A stretch of 35,000 bases of DNA from assembly GCF_964340395.1 (NCBI RefSeq), contig NC_135552.1:18254681-18289680 (forward strand), written 5' to 3'. Positions 7,229 through 18,603 of the stretch are shown piece by piece; within the stretch, counting starts at the first letter, position 1, and the number at the start of each line of letters is the position of its first letter. The notes under the pieces were generated by a model that was not told the DNA's origin, searched no databases, and saw only the letters and a program-made list of their open reading frames with translations. Source of the stretch: Glandiceps talaboti. Its lineage: Eukaryota > Hemichordata > Enteropneusta > Spengelidae. A program made the translations under genes and the position numbers.

Positions 7229-9828
7229 TTTGATCGATATCACATATCGTCACAGGCACAACAATGAATTTGGAAGGGTCAAAGCAATAACTGCTTATAT
7301 GCATATTCATATCATATCGAATATACAGACAATTGTATATAGTTATTATTTAGACGAATTAATATTTGAATTTAACGTCTTGAGTGATCAGTTTTGGAAT
7401 GTATATTTGCTGTCTTGTCTTTCCAATTGATATAAGATATTGTAACTACACTATGATTTGTTATAAACAACAGTGACATATGTTGCCAGAAGTTTGATGC
7501 TTACAATAAGAACGTAAAGACACCTTCTGATGTCGTAACGCCGTCAAATAACATATGTTATAACTATGTTTTTAGAAGATGATTTTGCTACTTGTTCCGA
7601 CCACGCGCAGAACAATCTTGCATTGGCTTGATATTTGTAATTTTTTACTGTACTTGAAAGTACAAGTTGAACTTTGTTAATGTTCTATATTAGATAAAGA
7701 TTAACATTAGTTGAGAAAAACAGTATTTCAAAACAAAGCACACCTGTAATCCTTATGGTTCCACTGATAACATAACACCAATGCAATGACCCGTGATAGA
7801 AAAATAACCCTATATGAATAATTGGTTTTAAAAACAGCGTAGCAAGTGGGTTGAATATGACGTCACGATAAAAGATTAATGTGCATACTGTACACAAACA
7901 GGAGGTGATTATTCAGACACGTTTTTTTCCTGGGGGAGGATGGCTTACCATAACTTACGAGACTTTGGAGGTAACTTCATACATTACACAACATATTTGC
8001 TGTTAGGTATTTATAGATGTGACTCTATCTACGCTTCAATCATATCTACCAATCAGTAACTGTCAGGAAATAAGACTGTTTTAATCACGTGCTCTCTATG
8101 TTATAGATGACAGAATGAAAGAAATATACGTCTGCTGTATGTGGCGGAACAAAACTGTCAATTATGACAGGAATAAAAAGAACTAGATTTTAGTCTTTTC
8201 CTAGCCAATTTTCGGATTACACTTTCAAGTTTCTTTCAACGGTCACACAGTGACTAGGATTGATAATCAATTTAACCTTGGTAAAAGTAGAACAGCCTTT
8301 TTCCACGCGGTTTAATAGGCAAATGACAATCTATTTTTAGGTTCAAAATTGGAACACTTATTTGTTAAACCTTAAATTCGATTGTGACAATTCGCTTCAC
8401 ACACTTTTCGCAGCATGGCTGTCTCGACATGCATAAAGATGTTCGCAGTGGACTAAAGGTTAAGACACGGAAAGGTTCATAGCTTCGGTTCCACATGGCA
8501 GTATGAGATAGCGAGATAGCAGTAGTGGAGTAAATCATCAGCCTAATTTATTGCAAATCCTCCAATATTTGTAGAGTATTTTTCCGTGTTCTCTTTTCCC
8601 TAGAGTGAACACATTACTTTGGTTTTGCATTGATGCGAAGAAAACGAAACACGGTTAGAATAGGAATTGTTCAATTTCAATTACGATTTTTTTCTACAAA
8701 TACTGGTTTCCTGTTGTTTTGCTGCCCAAAATTACCAAGTGTTCAAGCGTTGGTTTTCAATTTTGTAAATTCATGTTCGTGTCCACATACATGTTTGAAT
8801 ATTGCTCTTAATATACATCGTGGAGGCTAAGACGTTTTGAAAGGTCAACTCTGCATCCTTTAACAATGATACCGTATTCGCCGGAATGATTTAAGGTCAA
8901 AAATTACGTTCACATTAGGAAGTAAAACATGAGTATAGAGTCAATGGCTTTCGCGGAAATTAAGGGAAGTGCAGGGCGCTGGATGAAACGTGCAGACGGC
9001 AAAAGAAACCTTTATGTAGCCTTAGGCCCTTTAAATGGAAGGCTTCGAAACGCACTCTAAAAAGGCTAGTTTATTTTTGGCCCATTTCTCAAGAGTTCGT
9101 TACGGTTGCTTCAGTGATAATAGCTATTGAAAGGTACGGTGGAATACTTCGAGGCTGCTATTTGCAGTATATGTCAAATGATATGTCCATTTGGTAATCC
9201 ACTTGATTAAAGGAACGGAAGGTGAGACAGTGTATATCACTGACAACCTCCGTAGTGCGAGACGTGCCTACATTATTTAGACAAATTCATATAACCCAAA
9301 GTTGTCTCCGTAGACAGTAAGTAATTAGAACTGTAATGCCACGATTTATTGAACACGTGTATCGACTTACTTAACAGTTTTTGTTGTCGAAGTAAGACCT
9401 TTTAATTTTGTGTGTGGATTTCTGGTTATATTCCACGTGAATTCCATAGCAAAAGGGGCGGGAAACGTTGATGTAGATCATGGTTCATCAATTTAAGTGT
9501 CTTTACATGCATACTTAAAACCTTGCTTAATTGTTAGACATTTCTCAACGTTGATATTTTCGATTTTTGCATTAACGATAAAAATTCATTTATAACGTAT
9601 ATTTTATGACTGGTTAATCGTAAATCACGCGTTTTATTTAAACGGATATTTATTGAGATGGACATAAAGTTAAGCAGGCTAGAACTAAAGTAGGTCAAAC
9701 TAATAAAATGTCGTCTTTTCCCTGTAGAGGTACTCGCATTTCTTTGAGCTACTGTAACACTACATTGATGTAATCACTGGAAGTAACGTATATCACAACG
9801 GTGACTGTATTCATGTGCCACGTTATAC
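7227..9828. other. 2.6 kb without a supported gene
   Basis: AT-rich sequence with several 60-70-codon frames (for example 7230-7430 plus, 7685-7897 minus, 8630-8830 plus) that lack splice support and convincing composition. No repeats with a second copy in the window were noticed here. Confidence 0.5.
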
Positions 9829-9898
9829 CTCAGGAGACCACTAATCCACGTCGCTTTTCTACAAGCCCTTCCATCACTGTCCAGTCTCCATACGTCAA
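9829..9898 (-). CDS. Candidate exon z of a minus-strand gene
   Basis: A minus-strand acceptor (TATCAATTTACAG) precedes 9898, and a donor, CTGAG|GTATAACG, follows 9829. The 70-bp exon enters with two bases that complete the G left by the exon ending at 9967. It reads DVWRLDSDGRACRKATWISG and exits in phase 2. The frame stays open beyond the donor for another 17 codons to TGA, so a read-through form is possible. The implied intron is short (68 bp). The antisense frame is also open and protein-like, so strand assignment is uncertain. No family is recognised. Confidence 0.35.
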
Positions 9899-9966
9899 CT
9901 GTAAATTGATACTTGCCTCTCATGGCAAGCTTTTACGCAGTGCATAGTTCACGGTTTGGCCTTTAC

Positions 9967-10077
9967 CTCGATCGTGATAACTTTGGGGAATAAAGCCCAA
10001 GGAGATACGCAGACCTATAACACAAACCTCGTTAGTCGAGAAGACAACCACCTCCCGTGTAAATGACAATGTATTGT
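9967..10077 (-). CDS. Candidate exon y of a minus-strand gene
   Basis: An open frame of 111 bp reads NTLSFTREVVVFSTNEVCV, then IGLRISLGFIPQSYHDR, and ends at a good donor, GATCGAG|GTAAAGG, in phase 1. The proposed acceptor (ACATTTCATAATTAG) is weak; a shorter version from TTGTGTTATAG would also keep the frame. Phase agrees with the exons proposed on both sides. GC content is visibly higher than the flanks, as expected for coding sequence. The beta-strand-like pattern VVVFSTNEVCVIGLRISLGF suggests a folded domain, but I cannot name it. Confidence 0.35.
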
Positions 10078-10388
10078 CTAATTATGAAATGTCTTATTTG
10101 AATATAGATAAGAAAATTATGAAATAAGTTCGTCTACATGTCAAGCATTACAAATTTAAATCTATCGCTACCGTCTGTAAAGTGTAAGTATACGGTAAAC
10201 ATGTTAAATAAACCGTGTAGGAAAAAACGTCTTTACATTTGCGGCGTTTTCATTTTATTTTGAAGTTTGATTTTGCACTTGAAGTCAAAGTTCAAAATGT
10301 TACCATTAAACTATGTTCGCCGTTCTATTGGCAATCACATCTAATCAAGTTTCTTTGTGTTCTGATACGGAAATACTCTGGTCTTCAC

Positions 10389-10467
10389 CAAACGAGTGCA
10401 GTATCTTCCAGATGAAACCATGTTCATGAAATTCCTGTTGAAGTGACGCTATCATTTCTGATGTTAC
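10389..10467 (-). CDS. Candidate exon x of a minus-strand gene
   Basis: A 79-bp minus-strand frame reads VTSEMIASLQQEFHEHGFIW, then KILHSF, and ends at a donor TTTG|GTGAAG in phase 1, matching the two-base entry of the exon at 10077. The acceptor (TTCAGCTTTGATCTGAG) is moderate. The same site could instead serve as a donor for an alternative upstream micro-exon (VENPFSFDL frame), so only one of the two can be right. Open antisense frames exist as well. It is supported mainly by composition and phase. Confidence 0.3.
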
Positions 10468-10794
10468 CTCAGATCAAAGCTGAACGGGTTTTCCACGAAC
10501 CTAGTGTAAATGTAACAAAACACTGTCCAATTTGAGACAATTGTTTTTTATCCAAATCTAATCAAAATATTTACATGAAATTCATCTAATGCCGTACTGG
10601 TATACTGAGTGTAAAAAAATCTTCACCTCGCATTGAAACTTCCACACACACATGTATAGATTCTCTATCTACAATCGTGATGTAAAGGTTTGTGTTCACC
10701 AAAAATTACATCATCGAATTGTTCATTGAATTTGCCTATAAACTGTGACACTACATATCTCACAACTACTTAACGTAGTATATACCTCGGAAAT

Positions 10795-11125
10795 AAAATT
10801 TTGAAACTTTTACTGTTATTTCATTCAAGAAAAAAAAACACATTTCAAACCAAAGAAATGATGGTCCACCCTACAAACTATTCAAATAAATGTCAAAATT
10901 AAGCCATTTTAGAATCCAAGATGGCCGCTGACTACTGTGTTAACTCTATGGGGAAAATAAAAGAATTTCGATTTCCTGACAAACAAGGCTGTGTGTGAAC
11001 CCCAATATTTCTTTCATCATTTCAAAGGAACAAAATTTCATATGGCAAAATTCAAAGAGATTTTAAGGATTTCAGGAAAATTGGTCCCCAAGGCACCTTC
11101 TACATTAATGGCGATGCGGCATGTT
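10795..11125 (-). repeat. Dispersed repeat family R1, copy 2 (inverted)
   Basis: The reverse complement is collinear with the copy at 4316-4680: ATGAAATTTTGTTCCTTTGAAA, GGGGTTCACACACAGCCTTG, GAGTTAACACAGTAGT, then CGGCCATCTTGGATTCTAAA and a TTTTGACA end. Divergence is substantial, so the copies are old. No ORF or terminal repeat is seen. Confidence 0.7.
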
Positions 11126-12553
11126 TAAGCGATATACATACTATACTAGTATTCAATTGTACATGTCAAAACATAACACAGTCAATCGTTCACATCTGAC
11201 CCATATCGCTTTAAGGAGTTACTGTGTCCTTGCAATCATTAATTCAAAGTTACAAAGTAAATTGTAAATACTATTAACATGATAACTTTCAATGTGATAA
11301 ACAAGGTACGACGATTTAGAAAGTAATGCATATTATGACAACCACATTGAATTTACTAAAGATGTATGCTAAATGTTTAAAGCAATAAAACGAATAAAAG
11401 AACAACGAGAAAAAAGCTAATGTTATACATCAAATATATCTACCATACCTTTTACTGGCGATACCCTGGAAAAGGATAAAAGGAACGAAGAGAACAATCA
11501 TGTCCCCAGACGACACATGTTGAATCTACGTACCTTCAGTGCAAGGGAAATATTTTCAATCACAAGAAGCCCTCCATTCAGACTGATGGAAACTTCGCGT
11601 CACTAGGAAGACATGCAAATGTTTGGTACGACCACTCGCGATACTAAAATGCGTGTAACATTGCTGCTTTAAAATTGCTTCGACTTGATTGCTCCCATGG
11701 TCAAAGTAAACGAATTTTATAGGCTTGATTGAAAACGTCTTGCTGACATTCTATTAGAAAGGATAACGAAGTGACGCACAGTTACAGCAGAATATATATC
11801 TCTACACGGTTAACATCATTATGTCACTTGTCATGCGACAATTGAATGTTTCTTTCTAGTTCGTTGATCACATGTTATATCCAGCACGCTATGCGAAAAT
11901 GCGACGGATCTTTGTTTCACGATTTTCCGATTTGCTCTGTACGTCCATGGGTTATTATCGGCTGTGTTATTCATTGAGTTTTCCAGAAGAGCATTTCAAG
12001 TGTAAAAGATAGCCAAACGGTACACCTGGGGTCCAATACAACTTTTGACAGTCTACAAATTGTTGAATACTGTTCTATAAAGGTGAAGGGTGACATTTTA
12101 ATCGTTGAATAATTGAATTGGCAGTTATCGGTCAAACAACATGGCGGTAATTATATAGTGTATCACATTGGAAGCAGGATAGAGAAATGTCACCGTTCCA
12201 AGGTCAATGGCTAAGACATAGCTTGTCAGTCAAATTGTCTATCCTTTTATAGTAACTTTAACTTGATATTTGTTTATTACTGTAAAGTATAGATCTAGTT
12301 ATGAATAACAACGCTGTGAGAGTTTGAGATATATATACCACAATAACTATAAAACTACGGATATATAAAACCAAATCGTGCCTTTTATTGAAAGAAGAAC
12401 TTGTGATGCATTTTACAAATGCAGTTATATTTAATTGATATGTGTCAAGCAGGAGTCACTGTGGTACAATCTTAAGTGGGCAAAGGGTACTGAATACTAG
12501 TATTTGGTAGAGTGCAAACAATCAATATAATCTTCAAAGGGATATTTGCAAAA
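11126..12553. other. 1.4 kb without a supported gene
   Basis: AT-rich sequence with no long frames and no repeat noticed. Nothing recognisable. Confidence 0.55.
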
Positions 12554-12554
12554 A

Positions 12555-12662
12555 GAATAGAATAGAATAGAATAGAATAGAATAGAATAGAATAGAATAG
12601 AATAGCCTGGAATAGAATAGAATAGAATAGAATAGAATAGAATAGAATAGAATAGAATAGAA
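12555..12662. repeat. (GAATA)n pentanucleotide microsatellite
   Basis: About 20 tandem GAATA units with a single AGCCTGG interruption near 12604-12610, dividing the array into two nearly perfect halves. Confidence 0.98.
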
Positions 12663-14238
12663 TTGAACACGGCAGAATTTACATGAACTTTGTGATATCG
12701 CCAAATACACTGCTCAAATATATTAGCCTATTTGAAAGACATTAAGGTTTAGAAATCTAGCTCTGCTACTCAAACCGAATGTTGTGTATATTGAGTCTGT
12801 GTAACACCATACGATATTTCCCCCACATGGGTCATCAAATGGTAATTATTCTAAGAATGATCTCCACTCATGTACACACATAGGCATATTGTTTATGACA
12901 ACAACCATATGGACGTAATGGGTCATCATACTAAAATATCGCGTCATTTAAAACATTGATAAATTTAAAACATTACTAATTGATTACCCTGTCATAGAAT
13001 CATCAATAGATAACTCTCCAAGAACGACAATCTGTCGCCCAGACTTCGGGAAAGATAAATGTAATGGGATATCCAGTCTTTAAAATTTTAAACTGTGACA
13101 TTTTAGACAGGCATGTTTCTTTTTTAAGTTAGCGTAGACTAAACTGATACAGAAACAACGCTTGTTATCGATAATTTGATTAACGTTACCCTAGGGATAT
13201 CAAGCACGTCGTAATGACCAATCCATCCTCATTTGACCACATAAGATAACCTTCAATAAAAAGACCCATAAAGGAAAATTAAATTTTTATTGAAGTTCCA
13301 TTTAGTCGATTCTCCCATGAGAGATTATGGCTTTCCTATGTCATACGAAGTCAGAAAAGCCTAGCAGTGGGGAATCAATAATCACTGTTACCTATGAAAC
13401 GTACATTTCTATTGGACGTCAGTGTTTGCAAGACAATTCTGATAATACCGGTTTTCGAAGAAATGATTTTTTTATAAGATATCTTGATGTAAATAATAGG
13501 TTCAATAGTCATTACATGCGTGTGAATGCGAACATACACGTAAAGGTTGCTGATGCAGTGATGCTTCTCCAACCGCGAGAAATAGAAGCGTTCTCATAGC
13601 AACGGCTTGTGTAGTAATTTATTCTTCCATAATTGGTAGAGACGCCTTTTGTGTACGCAATTCACACATTGCCTGGAAGTTACATCCGTTTATCCTAGGA
13701 TGTCGTCTACCGTACGGTCTAATACTTGAAGTCGTCAATTGTATCGTGTTTCTATTCTTACGATGCTGTGGTGCGTTAAATGGACGTTAAATTAACGTTG
13801 GCCCCGTGGTGCTCTTCCACAGTCAAGCATCAAACTCTCTGAATACAAGTAACACTCATAAAGCATAACTGTAGCACTTAACAGGTAAACAATGCTATGC
13901 CGACGAACATTGCATAAAACCTTTAATTACATACTGCAGGAAAATGATCAGCGAAATGATACACAAATATTAAGGGTCACGAAGCAAAGAATGTAATGAC
14001 CAGAACTCATTTTTCGGCTCAATGACAAATCGATTTCAGACTCGTAGTACCTTCTTTGTGTGTCTATTATTTTTTATATTCATATCAGCGATTTAAATTA
14101 CAGGGTCATTTCTCAGTTATTGCCTTACCTGGATGTTTCCTAAGGATGTGACCTTAGAGTTTAAGTCTTATGTTAGGATAGGAAATTTATAATTTTTACA
14201 TATATTTAATGGAAAATAGTAATGGTATTCAAGAACTT
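12663..14238. other. 1.6 kb without a firmly supported gene
   Basis: A 90-codon plus-strand frame at 13327-13599 (MAFLCHTKSEKPSSGESIIT onward, ending LLQPREIEAFS) has mixed protein-like composition. It lacks clear flanking splice sites or a strong start context, and its minus-strand overlap is also open, so I treat it as a weak candidate only. No repeats were noticed. Confidence 0.4.
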
Positions 14239-14582
14239 TATGTATGTATGTATGTATGTATGTATGTATGTATGTATGTATGTATGTATGCATGCATGCA
14301 TGCATGCATGCATGCATGCATGAATGTATGTATGTATGTATGTATGTATGTATGTATGTATGTATGTATGTATGTATGTATGTATGTATGTATGTATGTA
14401 TGTATGTATGTATGTATGTATGTATGTATGTATGTATGTATGTATGTATGTATGTATGAATGTATGTATGTATGTATGTATGTATGTATGTATGTATGTA
14501 TGTATGTATGTATGTATGTATGTATGTATGTATGTATGTATGTATGTATGTATGCATGTGAGTGGGTGAGTGAGTGTGTGTG
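14239..14582. repeat. (TATG)n/(CATG)n microsatellite with TG-rich tail
   Basis: About 320 bp of TATG units. An inner block of CATG units occupies roughly 14291-14321, single TGAATG variants lie near 14322 and 14458, and the right edge decays to a GTGAGTGGGTGAG/TG-rich sequence. Frames in both directions (YVCM or HTYI repeats) are microsatellite translation, not genes. Confidence 0.98.
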
Positions 14583-16196
14583 CGCACGCGAGCGTGTGAG
14601 ATATGGACGGTTGATTCGTATGAAAGTTTAATAAAATAATGTTGGGGCATATAGGGACATTATTTATTAAGAACAAACTCTTACATCGTGTGGTAAATAT
14701 CTTCGTCACTTTAAAGTATACATCGCATGTGTAGAGAGCTTAGGCAAGATAACCAGAAACACATTTCAGATATACAGTAAACAAAGTTGTTATTGCCACC
14801 AAAAGTCGGCAACAAATCTGCTCTATGTAAACAACTATCTGATTTTAGGCTTCATTGCACATGCTTTCAGCGACCTCCATGCAACAGGTCAGTTCTGAAT
14901 CTAGTATGGAAGACATGTTTCGATTTTGGAATTTGACATTTAAGGTCAAGATCAGTACTTTTAATAAATCTACACCTCGGAGTTTTATTGAGGGAAATTC
15001 AAGAATTCGTGAGAAAAATGTTCCAAAAATCCAGCAAAATTGAATGCATATGTACATATGTACATGATCAATGTCATTCATCGCTATCTGTCGGAAACAT
15101 TTATACATGATGTTGGGTTTGTTACATGTAGGTAATTAACCTATTACATTTGACCTTTATAGTTATGGTTAGTTTGCATGATTCAATAATATTGGTAGAG
15201 GAAATTATATAAATCCTCACTTTCATACTTAAAATTCTAAGCTCTATACTCATTATTCATATATAACAATTCAGCCAAGTGTGACTACTTTCACTCAACA
15301 AAATCCACTTGAATATTTTTATTTCAAGTTAAGTTTTTTTAGGATAGGAGAAAAATGGGCTCGTGCATTGTTATAGACAACTGTTAGTGGGTGTGCATGC
15401 ATAGATGCACGAACCAATAGAATGGTTCATAAAAATAACACTGTCGCGCTTGATAACATTTGGGGGAGAAGCTTGTGTAAGAAGTTTTAGAAATGATAAC
15501 TGTAGAGTGTTATTCGGATGGTTATACCTAGAGCTGTTAGTCGTGAAGACACAAAATGTGTTAATCAAATAGAAAGCGTCAAATGTTTGCACTCCGACTT
15601 TGTCAGTAGTATTAAGGCATCAAGGACTTCTTGATTAAATTTACAAGCAATGTGGAAAACATGGAAATCACACAGGTACATTCTCAGAGGATCCATAACC
15701 TTATACCATCATCGCATTCCTGTTGACAGATAGCAAACGCTTGTCGGTATGAAATGTCACATAGTGTCTTCTCACCTTATGCGACTCAATCAATCCCATT
15801 ATATATAGACCTTAATAATATTGACTTAAAGTCACCATGGAATTTCAACCGAACTGATTTGATCGATACTTTCATTAGAAAACACGTTGACAAGTAAGTG
15901 TTTTCATTAACAAAGTGTAAATGAACCCACAGTGTATTGGATAGTAGTTTGAGTCGTGAAGTATTTCCGCTCTGTTCGATTAGGCAGGTGATAATTGATG
16001 TGTTCCATTTTAAGTTAAATCGGAAAGTTAGTTTTAATACACAGTTAAGCCATGCCAATGTATTTGGAATTAAGGACACGTACAAGAAAGTGTGTGTATA
16101 GAACAACGAATTATATGTTCGTGACAAGTATCAAATCCTGTGTATTATTCCGCAGCGTATACAGTATAATAAGGTTTGTGCATTTTGTTACAGTAG
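14583..16196. other. 1.6 kb without a supported gene
   Basis: AT-rich sequence. Minus-strand frames at 14845-15108 and 15786-16127 lack convincing composition or splice signals. A short interrupted palindrome of GTACATATGTAC type lies at about 15047-15064. Nothing else. Confidence 0.5.
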
Positions 16197-16400
16197 TTAT
16201 TTCAACAACGATGACCAGGTCAGAGTCTTACTGTAATAGCCATCATAGACATTTTTGCCACCCCGGAAATCATGCCTTTTTTCATATTCCTGCAAGTCGC
16301 CCCTTCTTCCGACAGACTTTAATCCCAATACCTCATTGTTATGGTTTTGTCTTTTTCTGTAACACCTTTGTGTGTTGATTATAATGCACTTACCATGTCT
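16197..16400 (-). CDS. Coding-like minus-strand frame, possibly a repeat-derived ORF
   Basis: Sixty-seven codons stay open from a TGA at 16403-16401 to TAA at 16199-16197. The peptide is basic and hydrophilic: NTQRCYRKRQNHNNEVLG, then SVGRRGDLQEYEKRHDFR, GGKNVYDGYYSKTLTWSS. The complementary plus-strand 108-codon ORF is Phe/His/Cys-rich, typical of an antisense shadow. A donor GACATG|GTAAGTGC at 16394/16393 belongs to an overlapping alternative frame (RRRTFEVPKNGLKTW), which is phase-compatible with the exon at 18522. No ATG is present, so this would be an internal or terminal exon or a mobile-element fragment. No family is recognised. Confidence 0.3.
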   Translation of the reverse strand, partial: RHGKCIIINTQRCYRKRQNHNNEVLGLKSVGRRGDLQEYEKRHDFRGGKNVYDGYYSKTLTWSSLLK

Positions 16401-16981
16401 TCAGCCCATTCTTGGGGACTTCAAAAGTCCGCCTTCGACCTATTTCATGATTGTCTCATTTAGAGTGGATCTTTTAAAATACATTTAAAACAGACAGGCA
16501 GCATCCTTAGAATGGTCTGACATGATATAATTTTATTAACGTAACGAGGTAAGGACATCACTTTAAAGTATTCACATTAATGGGGATTGTGTGTATGATA
16601 GGCAGATGGTATTGACACCAAATGAGTTAAAAGGAAAGTTATTATTTGTACGCCAAGTCTGTACCATACAGGAAGTTCTGTACACCTTTGTTTTCTGAGG
16701 ACTATTAAAACGCCAATCTGACATAAACATGACTCTTTTGTAAATTCTTCAGTTGATACTGCACTTTTCTGGATTCCTGTATGGGTCACTAGTTTACAAA
16801 TATATTGGGATAACCAAATTTAATACAAACCAAATTGGTTTAAGGCAATACTGAATGATATTTAGACGTGATTTCATCTGTGACTTTGTGTGAAAATAGG
16901 AAAATAACAAAATTTAAATCTGTATATTGAATAAATGGTAATGTAATGTCATCCCAAAGATCCTGTTAAAATATGTATGTT

Positions 16982-17473
16982 TACTAATCATAATCATCTT
17001 TAATTCTTATAAAGCGCATTACATTAAAAATAATCAAAATGCGCTGTACAAGTGATTTGGGAAAAACAAAAACATACATAAAAGACAAGAAAAATACACT
17101 ATTTGAAAAAGACTGTTAACTCTGTTAAAAATGTCCCGATATTAGTAACATACTAGTAAAAGGGTTCACGTGCAAAAATATATATAAAAAATGACTAGTT
17201 ATAAAACGATTTAAAAATGTAAGTTTTCATACTGCTTTTAAAACTGCTGAATGAAGAAGTAGTTCTGATCGGGGATGGCAAGTCATTTCATAGACGAGGG
17301 GCACAGATTGAAAAAGCTTGATTACCATAATATATAGTACTGCCAATAGGCTTGTGTAAATTACCATTGGACTGAGAACGAATGGTACGACCAGTCAGCA
17401 ATTCACTTAAATAAGATGGTGCAATTCCATGGCAGTTGTAGCCGTTGATAACAAAATTAGACTTTTCATACAA
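16982..17473 (-). mobile_element. 5'-truncated non-LTR retrotransposon (CR1/L2-like), 3' end
   Basis: The coding remnant (17472-17195) carries the C-terminal tail typical of CR1/L2/Jockey-type reverse transcriptase proteins of invertebrates: HGIAPSYLSELLTGRTIRSQ, then YYGNQAFSICAPRL, then NDLPSPIRTTSSFSSFKSSM and KTYIF. The conserved Trp between PRL and NDLP is replaced by TGA (17290-17288), so the copy is dead. An upstream in-frame TGA and loss of similarity mark 5' truncation near 17473. After the TAG at 17197-17195 comes a 3' UTR of about 200 bp. It ends in a GCGC-stem hairpin (TTGTACAGCGCATTTTGA ... AATGCGCTTTATAAG) and ATGATTATGATTA-like terminal repeats, as is usual for CR1/L2-type 3' ends. 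The autonomous element would mobilise itself and SINEs sharing its tail. Confidence 0.85.
17195..17472 (-). pseudogene. LINE ORF2 C-terminal remnant with nonsense mutation
   Basis: About 92 codons survive after the reverse transcriptase domain. The frame aligns by eye with the common pattern APSYLSELL ... R.LRS ... YG..AFS..APRLWN.LP..IR...S...FK..LKTYLF. Only one disabling change is visible in this stretch: TGA for TGG at the APRLWN block. That suggests a comparatively recent insertion that was truncated at birth, since low divergence and 5' truncation usually go together for LINEs. Confidence 0.85.
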
Positions 17474-18521
17474 TCATACTTATTAAGTTGTTGGTATGGG
17501 GATGGATATGTTTGCTGTGACATTTGTTCGTGTTCTGCAAAATTTTAGTCATCATATGATCAAAATCAACGTCCAACACAAATATCCTCGTTACGTTTCT
17601 GGGTCTTTTGACCAAAATCTTATGTTTTACCCACACTCCATATGATCAATATGAGCACTTGATCTTGAACCGTCACTTAACTAAACAACCTGCTAAGTAC
17701 CTTGTCTTAAAACCTAAATCTGCTATGTATTTGTTGACTTTAGGTCTTTAGACGAAAAGTAATTTATGGACCTAATTTGCACAGCATAGCAGGAAACTAA
17801 CACCCTTTAATCACGTAATATTTGCATGTACCCAAAGGAACATCAGAATCAAAGATAAGACCTTCCTGCCCAGCAGGTTTTGTGGTTATGCCTTTTGACC
17901 AAACTCACAACTCTTTGATCTATATTCTTGGACCATATATTCGATGAAACATCTTGACTTTAATATGCCTATGTCTCTCTTTAGGTACGTTGTAATGTAG
18001 ATACCTCTACCAGAAATGGTGTGCCTAGTAGTTTTTCAGTTGAAGTAACTAACCAATAAATACAATCGGTCAAATGTTGTAGCAAATGAAAAAGTCGTAG
18101 ATTACAACCAAGAATCTAGAATATATATATAGTACGGGTAGCAAATCATCAGAAAATTATCGGGAAGAGCAATATCCCAATACTTTGAAATAGTTCATTC
18201 TAACCAGAAATGAGCAAACGTAAAGGTAGCATGGAATCCGCACAATTTGGTCTGATTTTTAAATTTACTACCCATAATTTTAATGGTTAAGTACTCAGCA
18301 TAGTGTTCCTAGTAGACGACCGGCCTTACCACAGTGTAGATAGAGAAAGGTATGATTCCTAACTTGCAATAATTATAAGCAAAATGACTTCGATAGTAAA
18401 TTCAATTTCTAGTACACGCATACTTACTCTTCTTCTTTACAACTAACTTTTCAAATAGGGATTAGAAAATGGATCGGGGGTCAAGTGATCCCTATATAGA
18501 GAAAGATGTATCTGTACTTAC
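17474..18521. other. 1 kb without a supported gene; possible micro-exons
   Basis: If the minus-strand gene continues past 18522, its next exon must supply two bases. Two short pieces meet that rule: 29 bp at about 18368-18340 (acceptor ATTATTGCAAGTTAG, donor CTGTG|GTAAGG, reading IIPFSIYTV) and about 19 bp near 18451-18433 with donor GTAAGTATG. They are too short to choose between. Confidence 0.4.
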
Positions 18522-18603
18522 CTTTTCTCTTGAAACTGCCCCTAGCACTTCTAAAATTAGCTTTGTTACCGAGTTGCTCTCCAACACACAGGCCTATCAA
18601 ACT
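18522..18603 (-). CDS. Exon e of the multi-exon minus-strand gene
   Basis: The acceptor TTTTCCCATGTGTTTCCAG (upstream of 18603) and the donor AAAAG|GTAAGTACAG (18522/18521) are both close to consensus. The 82-bp exon reads SLIGLCVGEQLGNKANFRSA, then RGSFKRK, entering in phase 0 and leaving in phase 1. It joins in frame to the preceding exon if that one uses its GTAAGT donor at 20047. The basic C-terminal half (RSARGSFKRK) looks like a cytoplasmic or nucleic-acid-facing segment, which is only a guess. The intron before it would be about 1.44 kb; an undetected small exon inside it is possible. Confidence 0.6.

Noticed and set aside
14168-14709. Several 70-167-codon ORFs reading HTYI, YVCM or similar repeats on both strands
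   Set aside because: They are translations of the TATG microsatellite; open frames in every direction follow from the period-4 repeat lacking stops.
16052-16378. 108-codon plus-strand ORF
   Set aside because: His/Phe/Cys-rich antisense of the more protein-like minus frame at 16197-16400.
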